The translations under genes and the position numbers were made by a program. From assembly GCA_964247055.1 (NCBI GenBank), contig OZ176055.1:6138001-6202000 (forward strand): a stretch of 64,000 nucleotides of DNA, given 5' to 3'. The notes below the pieces were generated by a model, which made no database searches, was not told the DNA's origin, and saw only the letters and a list, made by a program, of their open reading frames with translations. Positions 15,001 to 25,861 of the stretch are shown in pieces; within the stretch, counting starts at the first letter, position 1, and every line of letters begins with the position of its first letter. Source of the DNA: Paragordius varius. Taxonomy: Eukaryota; Nematomorpha.

Positions 15001-16039
15001 ATTAGCGAATAAGTTTGTTATACCGATTATATTATCAGGTCCAAGTATAGCGTTAACATAGGTGAGAGATGCCCCATCCGTACCATTGAAAGCATTCGTA
15101 AGATCCAAAGTATTTAAAATATCTCTCAAATGCCTAACATGCAATCTTATTTCACGCAAAGTGTATGGCTCTATACAATAATGTAAAACATAAAAACTTG
15201 ATTATAATTTTATCGATTGGGATAGATATACATTTGAGTGGTTATATTATGTATTATAATGATGCCATTCTTAACAAAGAATTTTATATTCAAAAGTGAA
15301 CAATATACGAGATATATTACGGAGGGAATTGCTACTACATTTTTTACAATATATACTTAGTAAAAAAATGGGACTCTAAAACATATGGTGATGTCGGGAA
15401 ATAAATCATTTTTAGTAATAAAATGGCTAATTTTAATTTATTTTATTTTATTCAGCGTGATTATACTTTTGCTGTTAACATGTAAATTAAAAAATTCAAT
15501 AATGGAAAAAATTAAAAAACAAAAACCTGACAATGCCTATTTTTAATAGGAATTTTGCGGCTTCTCTAGAAGAATCTAAAATTTATATCAAACTATTTAA
15601 TTATCAAGTACTTATTGATTGATTTTTGTTAAAATTTTACCATAACTTGCCAAGTCTGTAAAAAATTATGGTTATAATAAAAATAAGAAAGGCTGTAGTG
15701 GTGGTTTCTTTCTATTACCCATTATTTTTACCGATGTACCGTTTTATCATTATTACTCAATTTTTACCCTTAACTAAAACAAAAGTTAAATTTCACCAAA
15801 AAACCCGCATTTCCATGTTAAAATGTTTGAAATTTGTAACTGATCGTATTTTATATTTTAAACCTACCTTGTTTGATCATTAATGTATCATTTTCACATA
15901 ACGTAGGTATACTCTTAAGTTCAGAAAATTGATCTAAAACCGTGCCCTTGTGGACGAGAGAAAAGCATGTTTCCATATACGTTTCCATTCTTTCCATCAA
16001 TATTTGATGTAATTCTTGCACCATTTCCGACGATGTTAC
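1..16039 (-). CDS. CLUH: CLUH (clustered mitochondria protein), N-terminal half, six exons, runs off the left edge
   Basis: CLUH is a large cytosolic RNA-binding protein that binds mRNAs of nuclear-encoded mitochondrial proteins and keeps mitochondria dispersed. Exons, in coding order: 15868-16039, 15024-15170, 1448-1671 (or from 1608), 920-989, 691-775, and 1-56 (cut by the window). All junctions are AG/GT and every phase matches (1, 1, 0, 1, 2). Recognised blocks, in family order: [15 protein letters not shown] and [11 protein letters not shown] (ubiquitin-like N-terminal domain), [19 protein letters not shown] with DAFNG-like [13 protein letters not shown], then [25 protein letters not shown], and [11 protein letters not shown] followed by [14 protein letters not shown]. 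The exon at 1448-1671 is poorly conserved, longer than usual, and its 5' end is ambiguous. The first coding exon upstream of 16039 was not found. Oddity: the intron 1672-15023 contains a 10.7 kb satellite array. What is seen is the exon series; family function is established knowledge. Confidence 0.93.
1725..1888. mobile_element. Small hAT-type MITE in the CLUH intron
   Basis: Imperfect terminal inverted repeats CAGGACTTGGAACCCG and (reverse complement) CAAGGCCTGAAACC bound 164 bp. The flanks gtatataa (1717-1724) and gtttataa (1889-1896) match at 7 of 8 positions and have TA at the centre, as expected for a hAT (Buster-type) target duplication. No coding capacity. A related element with similar ends lies at 55353-55550. 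Confidence 0.6.
2535..3065. mobile_element. TTAA-flanked MITE, copy 1
   Basis: Left end TTAACACTTCGATTC, right end with the inverted block ggggtatc...gtgtgttgtatcc. About 530 bp, noncoding, one of five copies of the same family in the window (see 17620, 38179, 46228, 47672). The right terminal TTAA is eroded in this copy. Confidence 0.65.
3669..14382. repeat. Satellite-like tandem array of ~1,056 bp dimeric units
   Basis: Nine near-identical full units plus a partial one. Counting from the motif tataaaaatggaaaatgctg, successive units are offset by 1055 bp, then 2180 (because of the 1.12 kb insertion), 1058, and five times 1056; the last is truncated near 14382. Each unit is itself a diverged dimer: a half starting ctttgtgatctggtacagg and a half starting ctttgtgatctgttcctgg about 513 bp later. 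The array is richer in G+C than its surroundings. Each unit carries open frames of 106 and 70 codons on the minus strand; I see no coding signal in them. A variant block (near 11566-11750 and 13678-13862) occurs in the seventh and ninth units but not the eighth. Another (a T-rich stretch around 5588-5628 and 7768-7800) is in the second and third units. Confidence 0.97.
5772..6890. mobile_element. 1.1 kb transposon with CACTA ends inserted in the satellite array
   Basis: Perfect 18 bp terminal inverted repeats CACTAGACAACAAATTTT bound 1,119 bp. The empty site is present in every other unit of the array (acattatttatcc), so the insertion is unambiguous, with a 3 bp duplication tta on both sides. 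CACTA termini with a 3 bp duplication fit the CMC/EnSpm group; a 3 bp TTA duplication also fits PIF/Harbinger. There is no recognisable transposase; the longest open frame (6607-6804, +) resembles nothing known. Likely non-autonomous. Confidence 0.85.
14383..14440. repeat. 17-base C tract followed by two tandem GC-rich hairpins
   Basis: At the distal edge of the array the last, truncated unit runs into 17 consecutive C (14383-14399). Next comes the perfect hairpin GAAGTCC-GAA-GGACTTC (14401-14417), and then CTCG-G-GCTGC-GTA-GCAGC-A-CGAG (14418-14440), with one internal mismatch. Both have three-base loops. The base composition is wholly unlike the surrounding AT-rich DNA. Function unknown; it could be a repeat end, a remnant of another element, or a hard-to-assemble site. 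Confidence 0.85.
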
Positions 16040-16289
16040 CTGAAATTTTTATAAATTGTGATTAAAAATTTATAAAAATAAAACTTCCAAAAACAATTTA
16101 AAAACCAGATCAATTTTTATACACTTAAACGGAGTGAAAATTAAAAATAATCTCAATTGGGGTTTATGATTATAAGGGTTGCATAAATAATTTTAACATT
16201 TCCTCACATGTTAATAATATATCATCATAATTTTGAAGAAACGAAATTAAATTTGATGATAAAAACAAAAGAGCTATTGAAATCTAAAG

Positions 16290-16523
16290 CAGTGACTCCC
16301 AAAAGGGGGCGTGAAAATTTAATTAAATTAATGATATTGTGAGGATCTCAGGTGCAAATTTTCATGATTAGTCTCCGATATGGATAAAAATTTTAATTGG
16401 CAGATAATTTTTATAAAATTATAATAAATTTTGCATTTTTATCTTTGTTTTTTTGGGAGGAAAAGAGCCAGAATTCGTTTTCGTTTTGGTGGGGCGTGAA
16501 CAAAAAAAGGTTGGAAAGCACTG
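16290..16523. mobile_element. Non-autonomous hAT MITE
   Basis: Ends CAGTGACTCCCAAAAGG and (reverse complement) CAGTGCTTTCCAACC bound 234 bp. The flanks atctaaag (16282-16289) and gtctacag (16524-16531) match at 6 of 8 positions with central TA, a Buster-type hAT duplication. Open frames crossing it on both strands are not genes. Confidence 0.7.
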
Positions 16524-17619
16524 GTCTACAGGGTGTAAATTTAAGAAACAGACGAAATATTTGGTAAAACCAACCTTAAAAAATAGGGTAGAGAGGAATG
16601 CAATATTATATAATAAAATTATAACTATTAAGGTTAGAATTTTCGTTATACTATAATAAATGTATACTTGGATTTCTATAAGGGAATCCGGATTTTCCGA
16701 ATACTGAATGTTAAGGTTAAAAATTGAATGCTCTTGAATTCCCATTTGAATATTGGAATCGATTTGATAGCAAGATATAAGACTTTACTTTAAAAGGTAT
16801 TTAAGATATATATAAATCAATACATATATGGATGAATTTTTTGCTGAAATGTAAACAACAAAAAGTTATAAAAAATAAAAAAAATGTAAACTAAAAATTG
16901 GGATAGTAGGTAAAAGATAGGGGGAAAAGGATACTTTGTATATGTATATCATTTTTTTATTTTATTTTTTTTGTGATATTGTAGATTAGATTAGGTAATG
17001 TGAGAACATACGTAGAATGTTAATATTAGTGTGTATAAAATGAAACAATATTTATTTAATATTTATATATTTGATTTATTTTTAAGCGCCTCATCATACT
17101 CAAAACAATATTTATTTTTATCCTGTGAGGGATGTGTGTATATGTTTATAACAAAAATATTTTCCCAATTTTAAATTTTACTATTTTTTTATCGTAGTTA
17201 AATATTTTATAGTTGGGAGTTTTGAACTAATTTGAATATTATTATATATAAGGTCCAAAGATATTTTAAAAAAAGTAAACATTGGAGGCTTGGTGGGAAA
17301 TGCAATTGTAGAATGATGCAAAAAAAGCATGGGTGTGTTTGTGTTTACATACAAATTATATTGTACAAATAAACAATGTACGAATTTATTTTTGACCCCC
17401 GGATATGGATCTTGCTAGCAAAAAAAACACACCCCCATTTTAAAACATTTAGTTTTTTGTGTGTTTAATTTTCAAATGTGTGTTGTGTAATCGAAAAGCA
17501 AATCATCGTATTATTAATTTTTACTGTATATTATATATTAGATTGAGTTTAATCGATTTGCGATGCGCTCTATGCAAGCCAAATTTATTGTTGCAAATTA
17601 ATTAAATTTAAAATTTCCA

Positions 17620-18203
17620 TTAACACTTCGATTCAAATTGGACTATTTAAATACCCCGACTAAATTTGAGTTAGGGTTTATAAAAAATACTGTAAGAAAC
17701 GGTTCCAATTTAAATTTATGCTTCTATCCTAATAAAAATTATATAAGTATGCCAAAATATCTAAATAAAATTTTGTTTTGAAAAAAAAGTTCCATGTCAA
17801 ACTACTTCGACGCCATTTTTATTTTAAAAATTTTGCAAAATATCGTCTTCATTTAATTTTAAGGGTAAAATTAAAGCTAACTTTTTATTTAAATTATGTA
17901 CATCTAATATTGATAGAAATAGAAAAAGCGGTTTATTTTGTATTATTTTCAATATTTTTATTGCACACATGTCATGTTGACTAAATTTTTACCTTACGGT
18001 TTTAGCTTAAAATAGGTTATATCAAGTATTTTTAAATTTTTTTTTTAAATTTCGGTTTTTAATGTTATATAAGTGCAAAATTTTGCCATGGTTTCGATAC
18101 CTTCCATATTTATTTAAGAATTTAATTTTAAACAGGCCTGGGGTATTTAACTACCCCAATTTGAATCGGAGGACTAAAATGAATGTGTTGTTCCAAGTGT
18201 TAA
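17620..18203. mobile_element. TTAA-flanked MITE, copy 2
   Basis: Best-preserved copy: TTAA-CACTTCGATTCAAATTGG at the left, CCAAGTG-TTAA at the right, with inner inverted blocks (aataccccgac / cctggggtattt). 584 bp. The TTAA flanks and CACTT ends suggest a piggyBac-type target preference. No coding capacity was recognised. Confidence 0.75.
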
Positions 18204-18798
18204 TGATTGCATATTTTAATTAAAAAGAAAATATACAGTAACCAAAGCTATTAATGGCCATTTTTTTAATGGCTAAAAGTTGATTTAATATACATGTCTG
18301 TTGCCATGTGTGAGATTTTTCTTGCATTTATTACATTAAACAAGCTCTATTGTATTTTTTATCCACAATTTCAATTAAATATGTAATTTCCAAAAATGAA
18401 AAATTATACATACCAAATAAATCTCTTTTTAGCCAATTACCGAAATGACCAAGAGCCCTTGTTACTGTATAAAATTTAAATCAGATCACCCATAGTACAC
18501 ATTTTGACTATCTGATGGGATCATGATCTATTCGAAAATTATACTGTAAAAAATTGAACTCAAATGACAACGGTTACATGCGGAAGTTGCATCAGGTCGA
18601 AACCCAGAATTCAGTATAACTATAGAAATTAACTTTCAAGATTCAATTGTTTATAAAAGAGAGCCAACATTAAATACAGCTCAGGGCGCCCAAAAATCCT
18701 AGGTTACTAGTGTAGAGATAAAGCTTAAATAAAATAACACATATGGAACAAAATAACGTTTCAAACACATATATTGATATATATATATAGGTATAAAG

Positions 18799-21169
18799 CA
18801 GTGGTACTCACCAAAAAAATTTGACGGGCCAAATAAAATATATTTTTTTTTCGAGGGCCATGTCCCTTATAATGGATATTGCAAAGCTATTTAACACATA
18901 TGCACATATTTATACTCTAAATCAGCACAATGAATTTTTTGCGGATCGCATGTAAATCCAGCTAAAAACTGGTTTACCATTTAGTTTAAAAAATTAAAAT
19001 ATTTTGATAAAAAATTTTATTTCGATATTAACCAATATTTTTTGACAAATTTGGTTTCACCTCATGACAGGCCAATCTTAATACGTCGTTAATATGAACA
19101 TCGGTTAGGCAGTTTCTGTATGTATTCTTGAGATATTTTATTTTTGAATATGACGTCTCGCTCGTATAAGTTGAGGGAAAAAGAGTTAGGATAACTTCAG
19201 CCCATTTTTTTATATTTTCATATTTATTTGGCACATCTTGCCAAAACTCTACATATCTTTCTTCTCTACGATTCTCTTTTTTATATCCAAATTGGAATTT
19301 TTAAAACCTACGAAGTCTTCAATGATATGCGCCTGATCAAAACCGAAATGCTCAAGTTGCTTAATGCTGGATATATCCATATGCCATGGATATTCAACGA
19401 GTTTTAGGCAAAATTTAATATATCTTAATTTTTGAAATCTTACTCATTAGATAAAAATGTTGATGATCTATTATTAAATTAATCTCCGCGGTGAATTCCA
19501 TATTTTCTTTATGAATCGTTTTAAGTGTTGAATACAGAAGTTTTTAATAAAATCTAGTTTATATTATTAATTTTTAAAAGATATTTTATTAGCAAATTGG
19601 GTTAAGCTGCAACTCTTATTGCTACAAATATTGATTCCTTGACGACGTATTGAAAAAGTTTATAAGTAATGTCGCAAAGGTACACTAATAAAACCCACCA
19701 TTTGTCGCTATAAATTTCCTCGTCAAACTTTCTGTTATCTTTTCTAAATATTAAAATTTCATGTCTTAAAACAAAAAATCTATTCAATACTTTGCTAAGG
19801 ATTAGCCATTTCACAGCGGTGTACAAAAGAATATAATCAAACTCACTGTGAATATCTTTCAGAAGGTTTTTGAATTTACGGCGGTTGAATTCTCTGCCAC
19901 GGATGTGGTATTATTACAACCGTTTAAATTACTCAACGAGTGATTCATCTTTTACACGCGAAACCAAGTTTGATGAATAAAGCAGTGAAAGGATAAAATA
20001 TTTTGTAAATTATATTTGTTTTTCAAAAGAGGAATAAATCCTTTGGTTATTCCAATCATAGAGGGACAGCCATCTGTGCAGATCGAAACCGATTTTTCAT
20101 AGATATACCATTATTATCGAAAAAAGTTTTAATTATTTCGAGAAAATCACTTCCTTTCGTGTATTATTCATTAGTAAAAATTTTAAATATTTATCGTTGA
20201 TTATGTTGCCGTTGCAAAATCTTACAAAGAGCGCACATTGAGGTGTTGTATTAATATCAGTGCTAGAATCAATAGTATTACTAAAATATTTGCAGTTTTT
20301 CTGAGCCAATAATGTATCGTTAAAAAGATATTAATACATATCTTCAATGCGTCCAGCACATGTTCAGAAAGTTGAAGTTTTTTAATTTGCCTCATGATTT
20401 GTTCTTTATATGGAATTTATGAAATAAAAAAGTGCAACCATTTATTAGACATTCTTTTAGTTGGAAATCAGTAAATGGTTTTATATTTTTTCCTAAAATA
20501 TAATTTCATACGAAGCTAATTATACAACTTTTTCCTGGAAGAAAGCTATGGACATAATACATTTTCCTTTCTGGTATAATTCCTTAATATTTTTATGTTT
20601 TTCGTTTTTCCTCATTTTCTGGTAATTTATGAGAAAAATGGATTGTAAAATTCTTTCAATATTGTATTTTTTTTTATAATTATGTTGTCCTTACATATAA
20701 GGCTGGTAACAACATTTTTATTTTAAACGACAAAGGGATAATTTACGTTTTTTAGCATTAGATGTCATCCTTTGAATGCTATAAAAAAACAGGTCGAAAT
20801 TTAATGATGTGGATTTGAAAAATATTTTATGGGAATGAGTTATATAAAATGAGGCAGGATAGCTATGAAAAGATATGTATGCAAGTTTGGGTGAAAGGCT
20901 TGCTTAAATACAAAAAAGGAATGCAATAAAAATTTCAAAATAGAAAAGAAAATAGAATACAGAAACAACGCGTGCCAAAATTTTGAAATTATTTTAATGT
21001 AGGGAAATTTTCTACAAATCGAATTGGGTAAAAAATAACCACCAAAATTAATTCTAAAGAATATAAATTAATATTAAAATAATCGAAAATTCATTTATGT
21101 GTTAAAGGGCAATTTTAAAGCACTCTTAGGGCCGCATGCGGCCCGCGGGCCGCGGTTTGAGTATCACTG
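18799..21169 (-). mobile_element. Decayed 2.4 kb hAT transposon with perfect 8 bp target duplication
   Basis: Terminal inverted repeats CAGTGGTACTCACC and (reverse complement) CAGTGATACTCAAACC are followed inward by GC-rich blocks (gacgggcc; gcggcccgcgggccgcgg). The target duplication gtataaag is perfect at 18791-18798 and 21170-21177, with the central TA typical of the Buster branch. Inside, minus-strand transposase remnants are visible but broken by stops and frameshifts. Confidence 0.9.
19028..19826 (-). pseudogene. hAT transposase remnant (C-terminal dimerisation region)
   Basis: The minus-strand frame at 19028-19234 reads FPSTYTSETSYSKIKYLKN, then YRNCLTDVHINDVLRLACHE. This is the C-terminal dimerisation block of hAT transposases of the type domesticated in vertebrate GTF2IRD2, ZBED and EPM2AIP1-like proteins. 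A further frame at 19602-19826 (AVKWLILSKVLNRFF, LRHEILIF) fits an upstream part of the same protein. Several stops lie between them, so it is not functional. Confidence 0.75.
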
Positions 21170-21989
21170 GTATAAAGTATCCCCTAATTTATTATTACTG
21201 TTTTCAAATTCTAATATATCCAAACTTAATTATATTAAGTATATAATTAAATACCAATTTATTTAGTATTTCTATTATTATTATTATTATTATAGAATAT
21301 CAAAATACTAAATAATTTTATTTTGGCTTGTAAATGTGATGGTGAAAATTCACAAACAATACTAATAATACATTTAAATAAATATGATATGTGCATAAAA
21401 GTGATGCGCATACATCTTTTCTCGCTGGGGAATTAATGAACTTCAATCAGCGCTGTGTTGTATTGGCTGTTACATTGACAAAACTTAAGTTACTACTTTT
21501 CGCCAATGGAAAGGGGAATGGGAAACCTGTTTTATTACATTGTAAAAATGAATTTACCAATGTTAAATATCAAAAAATGTCAAAATTTCAATAAAATTTC
21601 GATGGCAAAGTTGGACAATGTTCCTGTAGGGTTGGGCATCTTCGTTTTAATTTGAGCCTGTGTAACCGCTTATAAAGAAAAAACCTTATGAACATATGTT
21701 ACTTATTTGATAAAATAAATTTGGTTAAAAAAATCAAATTTGCCATTGCTAGTTTTAGGTAACCAGCCAATTTAAATGGTTCATTAGCTTTTTTTATATT
21801 ACTGACAACATGCATTACCAATCGTGAAAATGATTGCTTATGACCAATGATTGTATTCATAAGGTGTCAGCTCGGTTATTATTTTTACTTATATACCAAA
21901 CCAAAATCTAATGGCATCCATAATTCAAATAAAATGGGTATGTATTTGGTGAATCATATAAAATTATAACATAAATTAGATTATTTTAC

Positions 21990-23836
21990 TGCAATCACAA
22001 ATCAAACATCCTTGTCCATTCCGTTTTTTGCGGCAAAATATGGGGCAAAATACACTAGGGCATTCTATTATTATAAACATATTATCAACATTTAAAGTTT
22101 TATTAAGTCGGCGCTAAATCGATGTTTATTATATCCAAATAATTTGTTGCTAAAGAAAAACTTAAACCTCATGTACAAATGTAAATTTAAATGTTTAAAA
22201 AATATGTTTTATTTAGAAATTGGAACTATGTTCAAAAATTGATTTAAGAATTGGTATTTTCAACCAGAAAGATTTCAAAAAAAAATGATGGGCGCAAAGG
22301 ATTTAAGGGGGGCCACGGAGAGTATAGCCAAGGACTCTGGTTAATTAGATTTACATTTTTTAATTAGCTTTAGTTAAAGGGCCACGTTAAGACAACTTTA
22401 AGGATTACAAAAGATAAACTCTTAAATTATTTAATATAAATTAAAATAAATTATATTTTTAATAAAATAAAAAAGCGGTAATAATATACTGCACTGACAA
22501 GTCCGGCATCCATCACTATCTATAACATTTCCATTTTCACATTCTCGACATCTGAGAGCAAGGCATTCTAAAAATTATTAAAACCAATCAAACAAAATGC
22601 AAAAAAATTAAAACACTATGCACATTAATACTGGTCAATTCACAAATTGTTGGGCAATTGGTACTACAGTAGCGTATGGGTAAAAAACAACAAAAGGTTG
22701 AAATAACATTTTTTTCCAATCTTACAACATTAAATTTTATTTAATTATTGAGACAAATTTTGTTTTATACCATATGATATTGTATAACCAATTGGCCAAC
22801 AATAATGTAGAGTAACCAACGTTAATGTGCATTATTGTAATATATTATACCGCATTTACAAGTTGGGCATCCATATTCATCGGGCACGTAGCCTTTGGAA
22901 CAATTTTTCGGGCATTTTCGTTTCGGACATCCTACATTTTAGTTTTTATAATATAGTCTAAATTTTTTTAAAAAATAATTTCCCCTAATTAAAGCGATCA
23001 AAATATTTTTTTAGGAATTAAAACTGAAACTCCGCAGCTAATATTGTAACCGCTTTGAAACTAAACAAAATTAATCAGAAACACTTAGGAACGGTTTTGG
23101 ATCCAGAATATGATGTAAAACAGTTTTAAAATATATGATTTATTAATTTTTTGGTTACACCTTTAATATGATCTCTATTAGTCTTGTTTACCATTTTATT
23201 TGAAAAATATTTCTTGAATTTTTTAAAGGAAAGCAGCATAATAAATGTTTTAAATATTTAAAGGCATATATTTCTAAGTAAAATAGTAAGATTAAGACAA
23301 AAAATTAGTTATCTGGAAGCGTTTTTCCAAAAACTTGGAACCGACCGAAAATAATTTTTCTTTCAATCCCTGGTTAAATTTTTTGTCCTCTCTTGTAAAT
23401 AAAAGTTAATATTACGGCATTTGCAAGGAGAACAGAAGCCACTTTCAAACCCATATTTACATTTTTGAAAGCTTTGGGCGCATACTATAATTAATTTATA
23501 TATCATAAATATTTACATTTATTTAAATTAAAAGTACAGTATGAGTAGGTATACATTGCTATAAAGTTATTATTGCCAAATAGCATATACTACAAAGGGC
23601 AGTATTATTGGTTTATAGTTATTTTTTTCACTTTTTCCTATTATAGGCCAATAATAATTCTCTTTGCTGTATTTACTATTTGGCAATAATCAATAACTTT
23701 CCAGCAATATATACCTATTCATACTGTAATATAATATTATACATTTTGGGGGCAGTTTGAGAGTTTTTTCAGTTGCTTGTTGTAGGAGAATGGGTATAAT
23801 TCCACACAAACAAGTGAGAACAATCAAGGTATTCAT
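21990..23836 (-). CDS. Secreted antistasin-domain protein (3' end not found)
   Basis: Five exons: 23743-23836, 23416-23484, 22851-22931, 22490-22567, 21990-22064. Exon 1 (start codon 23834-23836) encodes a signal peptide, MNTLIVLTCLCGIIPILLQQ. Each of the next four exons encodes one Cys-rich module of the antistasin type, for example CPKRKCPKNCSKGYVPDEYG followed by CPTCKC, and CLALRCRECENGNVIDSDGC followed by RTCQC. All introns are phase 1, so modules are exactly interchangeable. The third visible module (21990-22064, CPSVFC...CDC) is shorter in its spacer, and the first (CAQSFQKCKYG) lacks the leading Cys pair. The family contains leech protease inhibitors, hydra gland proteins and BMP-binding CRIM1-like proteins. 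Inhibitor activity here is not provable. The last donor (21989) implies more exons; none was identified. Confidence 0.85.
22618..22831. mobile_element. Foldback MITE in the antistasin gene intron
   Basis: The outer inverted repeats gcacattaatactgg... and ...gttaatgtgc, with inner arms around gtagcgtatgg / ccatatgatattg, fold over ~210 bp between the exons at 22490-22567 and 22851-22931. A related element lies at 24438-24620. Confidence 0.65.
23535..23728. mobile_element. Foldback MITE (TA-flanked) in the antistasin gene intron 1
   Basis: The arms TACAGTATGAGTAGGTATA and, inverted, TACAGTATGAATAGGTATA continue inwards for about 50 bp each (...ccaaatag / ctatttgg...). The ends read TA-CAGT...ACTG-TA, fitting a Tc1/mariner-type MITE with a TA duplication. 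It fills most of the 258 bp first intron. Confidence 0.7.
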
Positions 23837-23949
23837 TTGGCAACAATAAAATTTATAAACTAAAAAAACTAATTTTTCAGAGAGCAATTTAAACTAATAA
23901 AGTTCATATAAATTTGAATAAATTAATTTATATAGGTTTCAAAAGGTCG

Positions 23950-23953
<4 letters not shown>

Positions 23954-23992
<39 letters not shown>
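23954..23992. repeat. (AT)n microsatellite
   Basis: About 39 bp of uninterrupted AT dinucleotide. Confidence 0.95.
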
Positions 23993-23995
<3 letters not shown>

Positions 23996-24437
23996 TTATA
24001 ATTTAAAGTAATTAACTGGTCGTAATTGACTTAATTTTGTAATTTATTAAATTTAAGTATACCAGTGTGTTTTTAGAGATCGTTGAATGGCTAGATTGTT
24101 TTTAAAATGATTAATTATCCCTATATTTATAAGTATCAATTTAAATATTTTTTTGGTATTTAAACAATTTAATCGACCTCGAGAAAAAAGGATTATAAAA
24201 TCCCTAACCAATATTTGATTGAGGTTGGAAGCAAAAATAAATAGCCGAACTAATATTACAGTAACGAGAGCTATTAATGACTTACTTAGTTTTGATTGGT
24301 TAAATGGGTTTAACATAATAGCTATTACTGTAGTTGGAATTTTATATTTCATAAATAACTTTTCTAATTTATTAATTTATACGATGATGCATAAAAAATA
24401 GAATATCACGATTAAAATTTTAAATGAATTTAGATAG

Positions 24438-24620
24438 GGTCAATTCACGTTATTGTTGGTCAATTGGTAATACAAAAGCGTATGGTACAAAATAATTGGT
24501 CCATAACAAAATAAAAAATGGTGTTTAAGATAGGAAAAAATTTTAATTTTAACCATTTGTTGTTTTTAACCTATACGCTACTGTATTGCCGATTGGCCAA
24601 GAATAATGTGAATTGACTAG
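24438..24620. mobile_element. Foldback MITE
   Basis: The inverted ends ggtcaattcacgttattg and caaTaatgtgaattgac bound ~183 bp, with inner arms caattggtaatacaaaagcg / cgctactgtattgccgattg. Same family as 22618-22831. Confidence 0.7.
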
Positions 24621-24709
24621 GATTAATGTGCATACTATATGTATATGTAATAAAGTTAAAAAATACAAAATAAGCTTTGTGTAATGGAAAAAATGGTGTA
24701 ATTATGTAC

Positions 24710-25861
24710 AATGATTGTATCTTTTGGACATGTAAATTCAATTAAAACATGATTTGCATACGAAAAAATATTCCTATTATTTTGGAATATTGAGACACCG
24801 TTGTTAGATTGTCTTATGTCAAGACGTTCCAGACCGGATAAAATAATAAACTTTCCGGTATTTGAATTCAGCATAGTTAAGTAACATTTCGAGGTTTGAT
24901 TAAACCATATCTATTAAATAAATTCATCTTTTTTATAATAATAATAAATTAAAGTTTCTAAAAGAAATCACTCTTTCCTTAATTGTGTCGGCATTAAAAC
25001 AGATGAAAATTAAATAAAACAATAATTTATAAAAGGCTAATATAAAAGCGTAATGATTTACAATTTCTGTAAAATATTAAATATATTAGTCAATAATCAT
25101 GAACTTTTGTGATTATCCCTTACAACTTATTCGGCAACCAAATATTAGCAATAAACTTTAAAATAATAAATTTTAGAATCGCACCTAAAATAATTGAGCC
25201 GGTATTATAATAGTATTGATAATTATAGTAAAATTATACTATTGGTTTATATTTAATTGCTACTATTAGTGTTAAATCTACCCTTTCATTTAAACATTTC
25301 AGTTATTCCTTAAACAGCACTCTTTTATGAAAATTTTTCCCCGCCAGATCATAACATTTTCATGTACTTCCATGAATATCGTTTATTTATTGTTTGAAAA
25401 ATTCTGACTGCGACTGTTTAAAGTTCTAAATATAAATGCTGGTTTACGCAGTCCTTCGCGGTATTAGCTTTAAATTTTCTGATTAAAGTGCGGTTTTTAG
25501 TCTGTTGAGCCCTGAAAAAACATTAAAACTTAAATTTAATCTATTTTATATACTGTGTGCCAATTTATGGGCCTACTTGAAAACGCACTTTGGTTTTTAA
25601 AAAAGATATAGAAATTTGTTTTAAAATAAATAAATAGGAATCTCTTTTCTTGGTCTATAAATTTTCAATCTGTTAGCAAATTATAAAATATATGATATTA
25701 CTGGGTCTCTCAATTGAATGTTAAACTTTTTAAACATTACATCCTGGACCCATTGATTGAATATACATAAATGGGACTTTTCTAAATCCAAGGGTAAGGA
25801 TGTTAGGTTACGTATAATTTTAACCGAGCCATTCAGATAAACAACTTGAGTTGAAGGAATC
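24710..25861 (-). CDS. Two exons of an unrecognised, probably extracellular protein
   Basis: The exon 25702-25861 (starts in phase 2, ends in phase 0) reads IPSTQVVYLNGSVKIIRNLT and then CIFNQWVQDVMFKKFNIQLR. The exon 24710-24910 (67 codons, phase 0 at both ends) reads WFNQTSKCYLTMLNSNTGKF, then RLDIRQSNNG and YANHVLIEFTC. Both have clean AG/GT borders, and their phases allow direct joining. Several N-glycosylation sequons and paired Cys suggest a secreted or cell-surface protein. The second exon has the look of the back half of a CUB domain (D-x-I at the middle, H-V-L-I-E-F near the end), but this is only a resemblance. A strong acceptor at about 25518 would instead give an immediate stop. 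Start and end of the gene were not found. Confidence 0.45.

Larger units (their letters stand above)
16040..18798. other. Intergenic or 5' CLUH region; no exon identified
   Basis: CLUH must have at least one more coding exon upstream of 16039 (minus strand), ending in phase 0. I could not find it here. The region holds a hAT MITE (16290-16523), a TTAA MITE (17620-18203) and AT-rich sequence. A short minus-strand segment at about 18555-18625 reads GFRPDATSACNRCHL after a usable acceptor and weakly resembles the end of an antistasin domain. The same stretch read on the plus strand has a tRNA-like B-box (GGTCGAAACC), so it may instead be a SINE remnant. Confidence 0.4.

Noticed and set aside
16419-16745. 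Overlapping frames on both strands
   Set aside because: They lie across a hAT MITE and its flank; the apparent protein-like part is the terminal inverted repeat.
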